NCBI RefSeq assembly: GCF_005405385.1
Contig: NZ_BJDY01000004.1
Span: 310,001 to 374,000 of the forward strand
Source of the DNA: Lactiplantibacillus mudanjiangensis
GTDB taxonomy: Bacteria; Bacillota; Bacilli; Lactobacillales; Lactobacillaceae
Length of the DNA: 64,000 bases
Reading direction: 5' to 3'
This document shows, one piece after another, positions 34,375-42,169 of the stretch. The number at the start of each line of letters is the position of its first letter. Position 1 is the first letter of the stretch. Both the position numbers and the translations under genes were made by a program. Below the pieces are notes generated by a model. It did not search any database and had not been told where the DNA came from. It saw only the letters and a program-made list of their open reading frames with translations.

Positions 34375-34593
34375 ATGACTCTGGAACAATTAGCAGCCCA
34401 AAGCGGGGTCGCTGCTGATAAGATCGTGGCTTACACGAAAGCAGGTTTATTACCTTGTAAAGATGAACATGCGACGTTTAGTGCCGACGATCAATATTGG
34501 CTAGATATGGTCAATTGCTTCTTAGAAAATGGCTCATCCGTTGAGGACTTAAAAGACTTGATGCCACTGTGTGAACAGTGTGCGGCCAGTTAA
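34375..34593 (+). CDS. Mini MerR-like helix-turn-helix protein (72 aa)
   Basis: It contains only the MerR-type reading head: TLEQLAAQSGVAADKIVAYTKAGLLP, then about 35 residues ending LCEQCAAS. The CxxC at the end could bind a metal or redox partner. There is no room for a normal dimer coiled coil and sensor domain. Its own ribosome site is modest (GGTGAGAG). It is divergent from azlC, so it may regulate that operon. Confidence 0.7.
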   Translation: MTLEQLAAQSGVAADKIVAYTKAGLLPCKDEHATFSADDQYWLDMVNCFLENGSSVEDLKDLMPLCEQCAAS

Positions 34594-34617
34594 GCTAACC
34601 GAGAATTATGATTTCAC

Positions 34618-34658
34618 ACGCAGGATTTTAGCAAGTTAGCTGAAATCCTGCGTTTTTT
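34618..34658 (+). terminator. Terminator after mini MerR gene
   Basis: ACGCAGGATTT and AAATCCTGCGT with a 14-base loop, then six T. Confidence 0.9.
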
Positions 34659-34763
34659 AGTAATTGTTAATGCTTAAAATAGGATCGGCACACTAATTTC
34701 GTGAATTGTGGCTAAAAGACTTGCTAGTGACGTAACGTCATTTGCTATAACTAGGTCAAGGAG

Positions 34764-35486
34764 GTGGCAGTTATCCCAAAATATACAACTGGCGAGTTGG
34801 CAAAACAGGCGCAAGTTTCAGTTCGAACGATTCAGTATTATGCCCAACGCGGTTTATTAATTCCGATCGAACTGGGCGCGAATGATCATCGATATTATGA
34901 TCAGGCAGCGTTAGATCAATTGAAGCTGATTATCTTGTTAAAGCAGTTAGGCTTGTCACTAACCATGATCAAACAAGTGTTAACTAGCGAAGAGGCACCG
35001 GCCGTTTTAGATTTGCTATTGGTGCAACAAGCGGCTAAGCTGGCTGATCAACTGACAACGACTAAAGCACAATTAGCGCAGATTGAAGCGTTACGACCGA
35101 CACTGCCAACGTTAACCACTTTGTCATTTGACGCCTTGCATGGGGTAACACAGCTTATGAAACAGTCACAATCGTTACACGTGGTCCATCGTAACTTGTT
35201 GCTTTGGGGCGGATTATTAGATCTAGTTGAAATCGGCACCTTGATTTGGGGACTATGGCGCGGCCAATGGTGGCCATTTGTTATTGGCATGGGCTTAGTG
35301 GTCATTGGTGCTGGTGTCCTTAGTTGGCGGTATTTTCAACAGGTTGCTTATCGTTGCCCGCATTGTCAGCAACAGTTTTCACCGACGTTTCGGCAAGCTT
35401 TTTTTGCTCGACATACCGCTAAAACGCGATATTTGATGTGTCCACATTGCCAGGTCAAACATTTCTGTGTCGAAGTTAGTCGGTAA
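34764..35486 (+). CDS. MerR-family regulator with two membrane helices and a zinc ribbon
   Basis: A 240-aa chimera-like protein. MerR winged helix (YTTGELAKQAQVSVRTIQYYAQRGLLIP), coiled coil about residues 80-120, two membrane helices (about 145-185), and a C-terminal treble CPHC..CPHC zinc ribbon (about 199-235). DNA binding at the membrane with a metal or redox finger is the predicted arrangement. The start is uncertain: GTG 34764 overlaps the strong AAGGAGG, whereas ATC 34773 is eight bases from it and would begin MPKYTTGEL, the usual family start. The 34764 coordinate is therefore provisional. Confidence 0.75.
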   Translation: MAVIPKYTTGELAKQAQVSVRTIQYYAQRGLLIPIELGANDHRYYDQAALDQLKLIILLKQLGLSLTMIKQVLTSEEAPAVLDLLLVQQAAKLADQLTTTKAQLAQIEALRPTLPTLTTLSFDALHGVTQLMKQSQSLHVVHRNLLLWGGLLDLVEIGTLIWGLWRGQWWPFVIGMGLVVIGAGVLSWRYFQQVAYRCPHCQQQFSPTFRQAFFARHTAKTRYLMCPHCQVKHFCVEVSR

Positions 35487-35500
35487 CTGATGACAAACAA

Positions 35501-35538
35501 AAAGGCCCCGTTCGCAGTGAGTTGCGAACGGGGCCTTT
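35501..35538 (-). terminator. Terminator between MerR and DUF4811 genes
   Basis: A 16-bp perfect stem (AAAGGCCCCGTTCGCA and complement). Its T-run is on the minus side, so it mainly ends the DUF4811 transcript; it may stall plus-strand transcription too. Confidence 0.88.
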
Positions 35539-35560
35539 GACGTTAGGTCACACAGTGGGG

Positions 35561-36283
35561 CTATTTGGTACTTTTGGCTTCTTGGATCATGCTAGCCATA
35601 GCTTGAGCTTGATACTTAGCTGCAGCGGCTTTTTCCAATTTGGCTAACTGAGCCTTAGTCATATTCGGGTTTTTGGTCATCGCGACTTTAACTTCATTAG
35701 CGACATAGACCTTAGCTCGAGACTTTAAGGTTGCTTGTTGTTGCTTAACCAATTGGCTGAGTTTCTTGGCTTGGGTCGTACTTAGGACGATCCAGGTCTT
35801 TTTGACGTAGAACGTATTTTGCCGCTTTACCAATTCGTGGTTGTTATCGGCAATGCCAAACCAGAACTTCATCGCATTGCTCCGGTAAGTCCAACGAGTG
35901 GTTTTAGTCACCAACTTGGTGGTACCAGTCGTTTTCTTCACTTGGTTCGAAGTTTTAACACTAGCAGCGGTATGACTCACTTTTTTCTGACTAGCAGTTT
36001 GCTTATAAATGTAAACGCGATGTTTATCAGCGGTACCAACAGATTGGTACAAGAGTAAATCCATGGCTTTAGAACTACCAGCCGAAGCTAAAGTCGTGGT
36101 TTTAGTCGTGGTGACTTTTTCCATACCAAAGTGTTGGCTATCGTTAGCAACGACGGCTACTAGTGAACCGACCAAGGCCACACCAAAGATCGCGGTTAAA
36201 ACCAAACGAGTCGTGGAAGACTTCATATAAACGAAGGTTAGGAATAACGCAATCGTACTAATTACTAATAAAACGAGAATCAT
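35561..36283 (-). CDS. DUF4811-type membrane-anchored protein
   Basis: A 240-aa protein with two N-terminal helices (about residues 1-20 and 27-48), then a Thr/Ser/Lys-rich outer part ending in a charged helical tail (AKLEKAAAAKYQAQAMASMIQEAKS). It resembles the DUF4811 proteins of lactobacilli that sit with drug exporters. Its ATG overlaps the stop of the DHA2 pump gene, so the two are coupled and the protein may be an accessory of that pump. Confidence 0.75.
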   Translation of the reverse strand: MILVLLVISTIALFLTFVYMKSSTTRLVLTAIFGVALVGSLVAVVANDSQHFGMEKVTTTKTTTLASAGSSKAMDLLLYQSVGTADKHRVYIYKQTASQKKVSHTAASVKTSNQVKKTTGTTKLVTKTTRWTYRSNAMKFWFGIADNNHELVKRQNTFYVKKTWIVLSTTQAKKLSQLVKQQQATLKSRAKVYVANEVKVAMTKNPNMTKAQLAKLEKAAAAKYQAQAMASMIQEAKSTK

Positions 36284-37755
36284 TAGTCATTGACCTCCTT
36301 CGTCACTGGTTTAACAGAATGTGCTTTGCCTTTCATGAAGAAGGCCACGACTAAACCAACTAAACAGAATGCTACGGCTACATAGAAAGCCGCATGATAA
36401 CCGTTTAAAGTGGCATTAAAGTAACTGTTTTGATAGCCTAGTGGGTTGCTCTTAATTAAATGATGAGCAGGTTTTTGGGCGGCAGTCACGTTGGATAAGA
36501 CGGAGGTCAAAATCGCCGTCCCAATTGAACTTGCAATCTGGCGAGTGGTGTTGTTGACGGCAGTCCCATGACCCATCATGTCAACAGGTAAGGCATTCAT
36601 CCCAGCGGTTGTTGCTGGCATCATGACCATTGAAATCCCAAACATCCGTAATGCGTATAAGACCACGATATAAATCGTTGCAGTATTCCGGGTGATAAAG
36701 ATAAATGGAATGGTCCCGGCAGTTAAGAGGAACATCCCCAAAATAGCTAAGCGTTTAGCACCAAAGCGGTCAAAGGCCCGGCCAGTAATTGGACTCATAA
36801 TCCCCATCATCAATGCACCGGCCAATAAGGTTAAGCCAGAATGGAACGCCGAGAAACCATGAATGATTTGCAAGTACAATGGAATAACCATTTCAGCACC
36901 GACCATGGCCATGTTGGTGACTGAACTCAAAATGGCAGCAACGGTAAATTCAGCATGTTTGAACACGCGGAATTCCAAAAATGGTTTTTCCATCGTTAAT
37001 TGACGCCAAACAAAGAGGGCAATAAAGACGACTCCAATGATTAAGGTGCTTAAAACTTTAACGGAAGTCCAACCATCGTCACCGACTGATGAGAATCCGT
37101 ATAGTAAACTCCCGAAGCCAAGTGTTGACATGGCTAATGAAAGAAAGTCTAGTTTTGGTTTTGAGGTTTCAAGAACGTTAGCCATAAAGAAGAACCCGGC
37201 GATTAAGACGATGGCGACGATCGGAATGATCATCCCAAATAAGTCTCGCCAGCTCATGTTATCAATGACCCAACCAGAAAGGGTCGGACCGATAGCCGGC
37301 GCGAGCCCGATGACAATCCCAGCCATCCCCATGGCAGCCCCACGTTTGTCAGCGGGGAAGATGGTTAACATAATCGTTTGAAGTAGTGGCATGGTGACCC
37401 CAACCCCAACGGCTTGGATTAACCGACCAGTGAGTAATAATTGGAAGTTGGGTGCCGTAAAGCAAATAATTGTTCCAATTTCGAAAATGGTCATCGCAGA
37501 TAAGTACAACCATTTGGTACTGAACCGGGTACTGAGCCAAGCACTCACAGGAATCATGATCCCGTTAACGAGTAAGAAGCCAGTGGTTAACCACTGAACA
37601 GTTGACGTGGTGATATCGAAGGCCTTCATTAAAGTTGGGAAGGCGGTCGTTAAAATCGTTTGATTGAGAACTGTACAGAACGTCCCGATTAATAAAATGG
37701 CAATAAGCAAGCCGCGTTTGTAGGGCTTGCCGTTAGTATCAACAGCAGTTGACAA
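36283..37755 (-). CDS. DHA2-family (EmrB/QacA-type) multidrug MFS transporter
   Basis: A 490-aa exporter with about 14 helices. Landmarks are LNQTILTTAFPTLMKAFDITTSTVQWLTTGFLL (motif D1 region), WLSTRFSTKWLY (motif A, here degenerate), and GPTLSGWVID (motif C). It is driven by a strong promoter facing the divergent MerR gene (37885). Confidence 0.9.
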   Translation of the reverse strand: MSTAVDTNGKPYKRGLLIAILLIGTFCTVLNQTILTTAFPTLMKAFDITTSTVQWLTTGFLLVNGIMIPVSAWLSTRFSTKWLYLSAMTIFEIGTIICFTAPNFQLLLTGRLIQAVGVGVTMPLLQTIMLTIFPADKRGAAMGMAGIVIGLAPAIGPTLSGWVIDNMSWRDLFGMIIPIVAIVLIAGFFFMANVLETSKPKLDFLSLAMSTLGFGSLLYGFSSVGDDGWTSVKVLSTLIIGVVFIALFVWRQLTMEKPFLEFRVFKHAEFTVAAILSSVTNMAMVGAEMVIPLYLQIIHGFSAFHSGLTLLAGALMMGIMSPITGRAFDRFGAKRLAILGMFLLTAGTIPFIFITRNTATIYIVVLYALRMFGISMVMMPATTAGMNALPVDMMGHGTAVNNTTRQIASSIGTAILTSVLSNVTAAQKPAHHLIKSNPLGYQNSYFNATLNGYHAAFYVAVAFCLVGLVVAFFMKGKAHSVKPVTKEVND

Positions 37756-37789
37756 GTAAATCCCTTCTCTCTAAAAAACTACGTTGTCT

Positions 37790-37851
37790 AATATAATCGG
37801 ATTTTATACTTTTGTCAACAAACTTGACACGAACGTTAAAAATTATATACT
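37790..37851. promoter_or_regulatory. Divergent promoters of the MFS pump and MerR gene with a shared palindrome
   Basis: Minus: TTGACA at 37813-37818 (read in reverse), 17 bp, TATATT at 37790-37795. Plus: TTGACA (37824-37829), 16 bp, TATACT (37846-37851). The two -35 boxes form TGTCAA-CAAAC-TTGACA, an inverted repeat that one regulator dimer could cover to shut both promoters. Confidence 0.85.
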
Positions 37852-37884
37852 TAATATTGGAAATTGAAGAAAAGAGGCTATTTC

Positions 37885-38358
37885 GTGAATAATCAAAACG
37901 AGCTGTTTTTTAAAAACTTTAAAGCGCAACTTAATAAACATCAATTTACGGTCGGTATCAGTGACTTAGCCAAGACGACTGGTGTCTCGCAAACGCAGCT
38001 GCGTTATTGGGAACAAAAAAATTACATTCAAAGTGTAAAAACGAGTGAAAAAAATACGACCCACCGATTTTCTTATGGGACATTAATGCGAGTGCATTTT
38101 ATTAAAGCAATGTTGGATGAAGGCTTTACGTTAGCCGCGGCCGCTAAAATGGCCAGTGAACGTAGCAATCAAATGGAAATGATGCGGATTTTTGTGATGA
38201 ATGCGTTTCAAGGAATTGAAGAATTGGAAGGTCATCATATGATTAACCTGGGTTATTTTGATGAAGCCCATACCCAAGTACTCTATTGCTATATTGCGGA
38301 TGATGAGGTTCATTATCGGGTCTTACCGGAAAATAAGTCAACGGACGGTGCCTTCTAG
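37885..38358 (+). CDS. MerR-family regulator of the divergent multidrug pump
   Basis: A 157-aa regulator. The winged helix VGISDLAKTTGVSQTQLRYWEQKNYIQ (about 25-52) is followed by a helical segment and a C-terminal part (YFDEAHTQVLYCYIADDEVHYRVLP) with no family match I can name. GTG 37885 is seven bases after AAGAGG. It is the likely controller of the pump through the shared palindrome at 37813-37829. A stand-alone RNA gene begins 36 bp after its stop. Confidence 0.82.
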   Translation: MNNQNELFFKNFKAQLNKHQFTVGISDLAKTTGVSQTQLRYWEQKNYIQSVKTSEKNTTHRFSYGTLMRVHFIKAMLDEGFTLAAAAKMASERSNQMEMMRIFVMNAFQGIEELEGHHMINLGYFDEAHTQVLYCYIADDEVHYRVLPENKSTDGAF

Positions 38359-38359
38359 C

Positions 38360-38388
38360 TTGTGAAACCGATTAATTAATGGTAAATT
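38360..38388 (+). promoter_or_regulatory. Promoter of the structured RNA
   Basis: TTGTGA (38360-38365), 17-bp spacer, TAAATT (38383-38388). The predicted start, about 38395, coincides with the first base of the closing stem. Confidence 0.55.
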
Positions 38389-38394
38389 TAAGGC

Positions 38395-38677
38395 GGTAAG
38401 AATCGGTCAATCATTCGGACAATCAAGTTTTCCGCTTGCCAATCGATCTTATGGCTGGATTGGCAGTTGTGTCATGTTGGTCGTGTTTTGACGTTTAACT
38501 TTGCAAAAGGATTTACAACAGAGCGCGAACAGGCGCTGAGAGATGCCTGGTGTTATCATCAGGTAGTGATCGTGCATAAAACAACGTGTAATTGGATTCT
38601 AGAAGTAGTGTTCAATTGTCCGGTGATGATCCTTACCAGTAGGGCCCAAGTGATGCGGGAAAGCTTGGGCCTTTTTT
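38395..38677 (+). ncRNA. Candidate stand-alone structured RNA of about 280 nt
   Basis: GGTAAG (38395-38400) pairs with CTTACC (38632-38637), and ATCATTCGGACAAT (about 38410-38423) with ATTGTCCG..ATGAT (38615-38629), giving a long closing stem. Inside is a hairpin GCCAATC/GATTGGC (38438-38444 and 38458-38464) and a CAGGC..GCCTG stem. A strong terminator ends it at 38677. No good frame or downstream gene is present; the repeat F follows. The shape recalls 6S RNA (long closing stem with an open centre) but it is longer and I cannot confirm the family. Confidence 0.55.
38642..38677 (+). terminator. Terminator of the structured RNA
   Basis: GGCCCAAG and CTTGGGCC around a 13-base loop, then six T. 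Confidence 0.9.
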
Positions 38678-38702
38678 CTGTAGTGATTAAAATTGGATTG
38701 GC

Positions 38703-38976
38703 TTGCTACCTGCCGTTCGCCCACTTTGAGCCGAAACGCTGTGGGCGGACCGGATCAGCCAAAAAGCGGTCTGAACCGTCGTTTTGAACCGCAAAATCCG
38801 CGTTTCAAAAGCGCCTAGCTCTAAGCGATAAATCGCTAAGAACTCCCCCGGCTGGGCTCAATGTGGACGACTTTTGAGACTAGTGGTTTTCTAGGCTTAA
38901 AAGCGAGACGGAAGCCCGTACTTTGGCTGCAGTCGGTCCCACAGCCGGCAGAATCATTGACTGGCGTAGGTGACTA
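38703..38976 (+). repeat. Folded intergenic repeat, copy F (internal deletion)
   Basis: The left module is kept. The linker and the first half of the right module are gone: CTCAATGTGGAC runs straight into GACTTTTGAGACTAG. The breakpoint is the direct repeat ATGTGGAC found twice in complete copies. Confidence 0.88.
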
Positions 38977-38993
38977 ATAGGTAGTAACAAAAA

Positions 38994-39019
38994 AGGACCG
39001 TGACGTTAGCCACAGTCCT
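38994..39019 (-). terminator. Terminator of the 114-aa gene
   Basis: AGGACCGTG and CACAGTCCT around an eight-base loop with A-run (T on the minus strand). Confidence 0.82.
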
Positions 39020-39031
39020 GGTTAATTAAAG

Positions 39032-39376
39032 TTAGGCGGTTGCGAGTTGTGAGAAGTGGTTGGCATACCAAGTTGCCCAAGGTTGAGCCGGGTTGCCAGT
39101 TTCAAAGTAGGCTTGATCAAGCCGAGCGATTAGATTGACGTAGTCTTGGTACGAAAAGTTAATACTGTCGGCCAAGCGTTGCGCCTTTGTCATAAAACGC
39201 GATAAGACCATGTGATCATTGATATCAGTCATATAAGTAACCACGTCAAAATTGGACATTAACTCCAGGTTATTGGCGTCAAAAAGTTGTTGATAAAAGG
39301 TTGCAAAAGTTTTAACAGCATTGTGTTGCAACGTCTCGGGTAGTTCAGTAATAGATAATTGTGCATCATTAGTCAC
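39032..39376 (-). CDS. Hypothetical 114-aa helical protein
   Basis: I do not recognise a family. The protein is soluble, acidic-neutral and helical (LPETLQHNAVKTFATFYQQLF, SYQDYVNLIARLDQAYFETG). GTG 39376 is nine bases after GGAGG; an ATG is not in a better place. It has its own terminator and stands alone between the repeat and the metal regulator gene. Confidence 0.75.
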   Translation of the reverse strand: MTNDAQLSITELPETLQHNAVKTFATFYQQLFDANNLELMSNFDVVTYMTDINDHMVLSRFMTKAQRLADSINFSYQDYVNLIARLDQAYFETGNPAQPWATWYANHFSQLATA

Positions 39377-39621
39377 GATGCGGTGCCTCCTTAGTATTGC
39401 ACGTAAATCAGTAAAAAGTTGATTAGATTTAAAACGGTTACAACTAAAAGTAGCCGTCTTGCGCTACAATTTAATTATGGCACGATGTTAGGTCACCCGC
39501 AAGCGATTTGGCAGGTGCGGTTACTGAATTAATGATAGTGGCAAAAAAATGATAATTGTAGTACGATGGATTAACTATCAGTAATGGATGAACGAAAAAT
39601 TAGTTGAGGTGAAGGATATTC

Positions 39622-40269
39622 ATGACCCCCATGAAGGAAGATTATTTAAAAATTATTTTCGAGCTTGGCGGTACAAAGAAAAAGGTGTCCAATAAGCAGA
39701 TTGCATTGAGTTTGGACATCGCAGCAGGTTCCGTAACGGAAATGGTGGGTAAGCTGGTTCAAGAAGGCTTGGCCAAGCATACACCATACGCAGGAATTTC
39801 ACTGACCAAAAAAGGAATTCGTTATGCGGAAACTTTAGTTCGGAAACATCGTATTTGGGAAGATTTTTTAGTTGATAAGCTCGACTATGCTTTACCAGAT
39901 GTGCATACTGAAGCTGAAGTTTTGGAACATGTAACGAGTGAACGGTTAATTGATTCATTAGAAGCTTATCTAGGGTATCCAGAACATTGCCCCCATGGTG
40001 GGACGATTCCAGATAAAGATGGGCACTATGAAGAAGACGGTCATTTGCCATTAGCGGATGCTGAAGATGGTAGTGAAGTGGTCATTGAACGGTTTATTGA
40101 TAATCATGATTTATTGGTTTACTTAGACGATATTAGTTTGAAGGTTGGTCAAGCCGTACAAATCATTAAGCATGATCCGTTTGAAGGACCAATCACGATT
40201 AAGGTCCAAGCAACGGGCCAACAAATTCCGGTTAGCTATAAAGCTGCTCACAATATTTTTGTGGATTAG
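39622..40269 (+). CDS. mntR: DtxR/MntR-family metal-dependent regulator
   Basis: A 215-aa regulator. The winged helix is MKEDYLKIIFELGGTKKKVSNKQIALSLDIAAGSVTEMVGKLVQEGLA; the metal and dimer domain has LEHVTSERLIDSLEAYLGYPEHCPHGGTIPD (E and H ligands near residues 95-120). A C-terminal SH3-like extension is seen (about 140-215), so it is the longer DtxR/IdeR-type rather than B. subtilis MntR length. Manganese is the likely metal in a lactobacillus (inference). GAGGTGAAGGA lies before ATG. Confidence 0.85.
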   Translation: MTPMKEDYLKIIFELGGTKKKVSNKQIALSLDIAAGSVTEMVGKLVQEGLAKHTPYAGISLTKKGIRYAETLVRKHRIWEDFLVDKLDYALPDVHTEAEVLEHVTSERLIDSLEAYLGYPEHCPHGGTIPDKDGHYEEDGHLPLADAEDGSEVVIERFIDNHDLLVYLDDISLKVGQAVQIIKHDPFEGPITIKVQATGQQIPVSYKAAHNIFVD

Positions 40270-40272
40270 GTC

Positions 40273-40326
40273 GAAAGGTTCAGTAGGTCCCGAACAAAAT
40301 AATGGTTGGACCAAGGAACCTTTCTG
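40273..40326 (+). terminator. Terminator of the metal regulator gene
   Basis: CGAAAGGTTC and GGAACCTTTC arms with an inner TAGGTCC/GGACCAA pairing, then TGATTTTT. Confidence 0.75.
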
Positions 40327-40393
40327 ATTTTTAATGGCGTGATAAAGAATTTTCGGGAATTCATGTGTTTGGGTGTCTTTTTCGAAAGTAGTA

Positions 40394-40402
40394 TGCTACA
40401 AT
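40394..40402 (+). promoter_or_regulatory. Extended -10 promoter of the cold-shock gene, long 5' leader
   Basis: TGC-TACAAT gives a start near 40409 and a leader of about 115 bases, as usual for cold-shock mRNAs. Confidence 0.5.
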
Positions 40403-40524
40403 TACTCTTGTAGCTTGGTTAGGTAATCTTGGTCAGATCGTTTCAATAAACTATCCCCATTTGCACCGAATCATGATTTACATTAATTTATATGTGCAAA
40501 AAAGCACTAGGAGGATTTTTTATT

Positions 40525-40725
40525 ATGGAACATGGAACAGTTAAATGGTTTAACGCCGATAAGGGTTTTGGTTTTATCACTCGCGAAAACGGTAGCGATG
40601 TATTCGTACATTTCTCAGCTATCCAAGAAGACGGCTTCAAGACTCTTGAAGAAGGCCAAGCTGTAGCATTCGACGTTGAAGAAAGCGATCGTGGCCCACA
40701 AGCAGTTAACGTTACTAAAGACTAA
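40525..40725 (+). CDS. CspA-family cold-shock protein
   Basis: A 66-aa single OB-fold RNA chaperone. RNP1 KGFGFITRE and RNP2 DVFVHFSAI are intact. CTAGGAGGATT lies before ATG; a longer frame starting at 40492 is not supported. These genomes have several csp paralogues, so I give no symbol. Confidence 0.95.
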   Translation: MEHGTVKWFNADKGFGFITRENGSDVFVHFSAIQEDGFKTLEEGQAVAFDVEESDRGPQAVNVTKD

Positions 40726-40743
40726 TTAACAGCTTAAACGGCT

Positions 40744-40809
40744 AATTTCTAATTCGTTAGAAATTATTTAGACCGATTAACGAAAGTAATTTCGTTAATC
40801 GGTTTTTTT
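40744..40809 (+). terminator. Double hairpin and terminator after the cold-shock gene
   Basis: AATTTCTAA-TTCG-TTAGAAATT, a stem capped by a UUCG loop, is followed by CCGATTAACGAAA/TTTCGTTAATCGG (40773-40785 and 40790-40802) and seven T. Confidence 0.9.
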
Positions 40810-40894
40810 GTCGTTTTTTTAAGTGAAAAGACTAGGCTTAACGTCACTTTTAGCTTAAAGTTAACATAGATCACGTGATTGAAGAGGTGTTAGT

Positions 40895-41641
40895 ATGTTA
40901 ACCACAGATGAGTTGATCATTGCGACGTGCTTAAAAGCTGGCCAGATTATGGTGGAGAACGGTTCTGAAATTTCACGAGTGGATGATACCATGAGTCGGA
41001 TTGCGCAAAATGCAGGCGTGACCGGTGCGAATACGTATGTGACGATTACTGGCGTTATGATGTCGATTCAAGGACGCAATGCTACACAAATTGCGGCGAT
41101 TAAACAACGGACCATTGATTTGGAAAAGGTCGCGCAAGTCAATCAATTGTCGCGATCTTTTGCGGTGCACGAAATTGATTTGCCAACGTTGCATGCCCAA
41201 TTGGCGCAAGTCGATCAAGCAACGCGGTCATTTCCACTGTGGTTACAATTAGTGGGAGCCGCTTTAGTTAGTGGGCCGTTGATGATTATGTTTCGCCATG
41301 AAGTCGTCAATACTTGGCCAACCGTGGCGATTGGGACGTTGGGTTATCTCGTTTTTTATTTGTTGAATCGTTATTTAAAAATTAAATTTTTAAGTGAATT
41401 AGTGGCGGCTTTAGTCATTGGAATTATGGCCGAATGGGCCGTCCAGATCGGTTGGGGGACTAATATTAATGACATTATTATTGGTTCGTTAATGCCACTC
41501 GTGCCGGGGGTGCCATTAACCAACGCGGTTCGCGATATTTTGGCAGGCAATTTTGTTAGTGGTCCGGCCCGCGCAGTTGAAGCATTAATCAGTGCGGCAG
41601 CGTTGGGCTTTGGAATCGCCGTGGTGATTACGCTGTTTTAG
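40895..41641 (+). CDS. ThrE-like exporter, N-terminal half (YjjP-type)
   Basis: A 248-aa protein with a soluble N-terminal domain (about 1-115, LKAGQIMVENGSEISRVDDTM) and five helices. It matches the N-terminal half of ThrE, a threonine/serine exporter. The other half is encoded by the next gene, 12 bp downstream, so both subunits should assemble together (YjjP/YjjB-like). Confidence 0.88.
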   Translation: MLTTDELIIATCLKAGQIMVENGSEISRVDDTMSRIAQNAGVTGANTYVTITGVMMSIQGRNATQIAAIKQRTIDLEKVAQVNQLSRSFAVHEIDLPTLHAQLAQVDQATRSFPLWLQLVGAALVSGPLMIMFRHEVVNTWPTVAIGTLGYLVFYLLNRYLKIKFLSELVAALVIGIMAEWAVQIGWGTNINDIIIGSLMPLVPGVPLTNAVRDILAGNFVSGPARAVEALISAAALGFGIAVVITLF

Positions 41642-41653
41642 GAGGTGGCAAAG

Positions 41654-42112
41654 ATGTTGACAATGCTTGGACAACTGGCTTTAGCCTATGTGGCTGTGTT
41701 AGGTTTTGGCTTAATTATTAATATTCCGCGCCGCGCACTAAATGTAGCTGGATGGATCGGGACCTTGACGTGGGGCTGTTATTTAATTGTCCAGTCATTT
41801 GATGGTGGGGTCGTGTTGGGCAGTTTAATTGGGTCAATTGGGATTGGCGTGCTCGGCAACTTAGCGGCTCATTATAAAAAGATGCCTTCGATTATTTTTA
41901 ACATTCCTAGTCTAGTGTCATTTGTCCCCGGCAGTCAGGCTTACCAGATGGTTCGTACCTTTGCGGTTGGCCGTTATCTAACTGCGGTAGGGTTTATGTT
42001 ACAAGTGGTGATGATCACAGGCGCAATTGCGTTAGGCTTTTTGTTAGCTGAACTGATCAACCGCTTAATCACTTTTTGTTTGCAACAATGGGGACGACTT
42101 CGTCAAATTTAG
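41654..42112 (+). CDS. ThrE-like exporter, C-terminal half (YjjB-type)
   Basis: A 152-aa membrane protein with about four helices (GFGLIINIPRRALNVAGWIGTL; VSFVPGSQAYQMVRTFAVG). Start ATG 41654 is five bases after GGAGGTGG, which overlaps the upstream stop. The split ThrE arrangement is common in Gram-positives. Confidence 0.87.
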   Translation: MLTMLGQLALAYVAVLGFGLIINIPRRALNVAGWIGTLTWGCYLIVQSFDGGVVLGSLIGSIGIGVLGNLAAHYKKMPSIIFNIPSLVSFVPGSQAYQMVRTFAVGRYLTAVGFMLQVVMITGAIALGFLLAELINRLITFCLQQWGRLRQI

Positions 42113-42120
42113 GGAAAATA

Positions 42121-42155
42121 AAAAGCTTCGGAAATTAAATTTCCGAGGCTTTTTT
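42121..42155. terminator. Terminator between ThrE-like and LCP genes
   Basis: AGCTTCGGAAATT and AATTTCCGAGGCT pair (one mismatch), with T/A runs on both sides of the convergent pair. Confidence 0.85.
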
Positions 42156-42169
42156 GCTGATCAAACAGC

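Noticed and set aside
37813-37829. GlnR-type operator
   Set aside because: The arms TGTCAA/TTGACA and five-base gap do not match the TGTTA-N7-TAACA pattern.
38535-38560. CTGAGAGATGCCTGG as a TPP-riboswitch fragment
   Set aside because: The second conserved part of the TPP element and a downstream gene are missing.
38467-38787. Open frame of 106 codons over the structured RNA and copy F
   Set aside because: It crosses the terminator and the repeat, has no ribosome site and unlikely composition.
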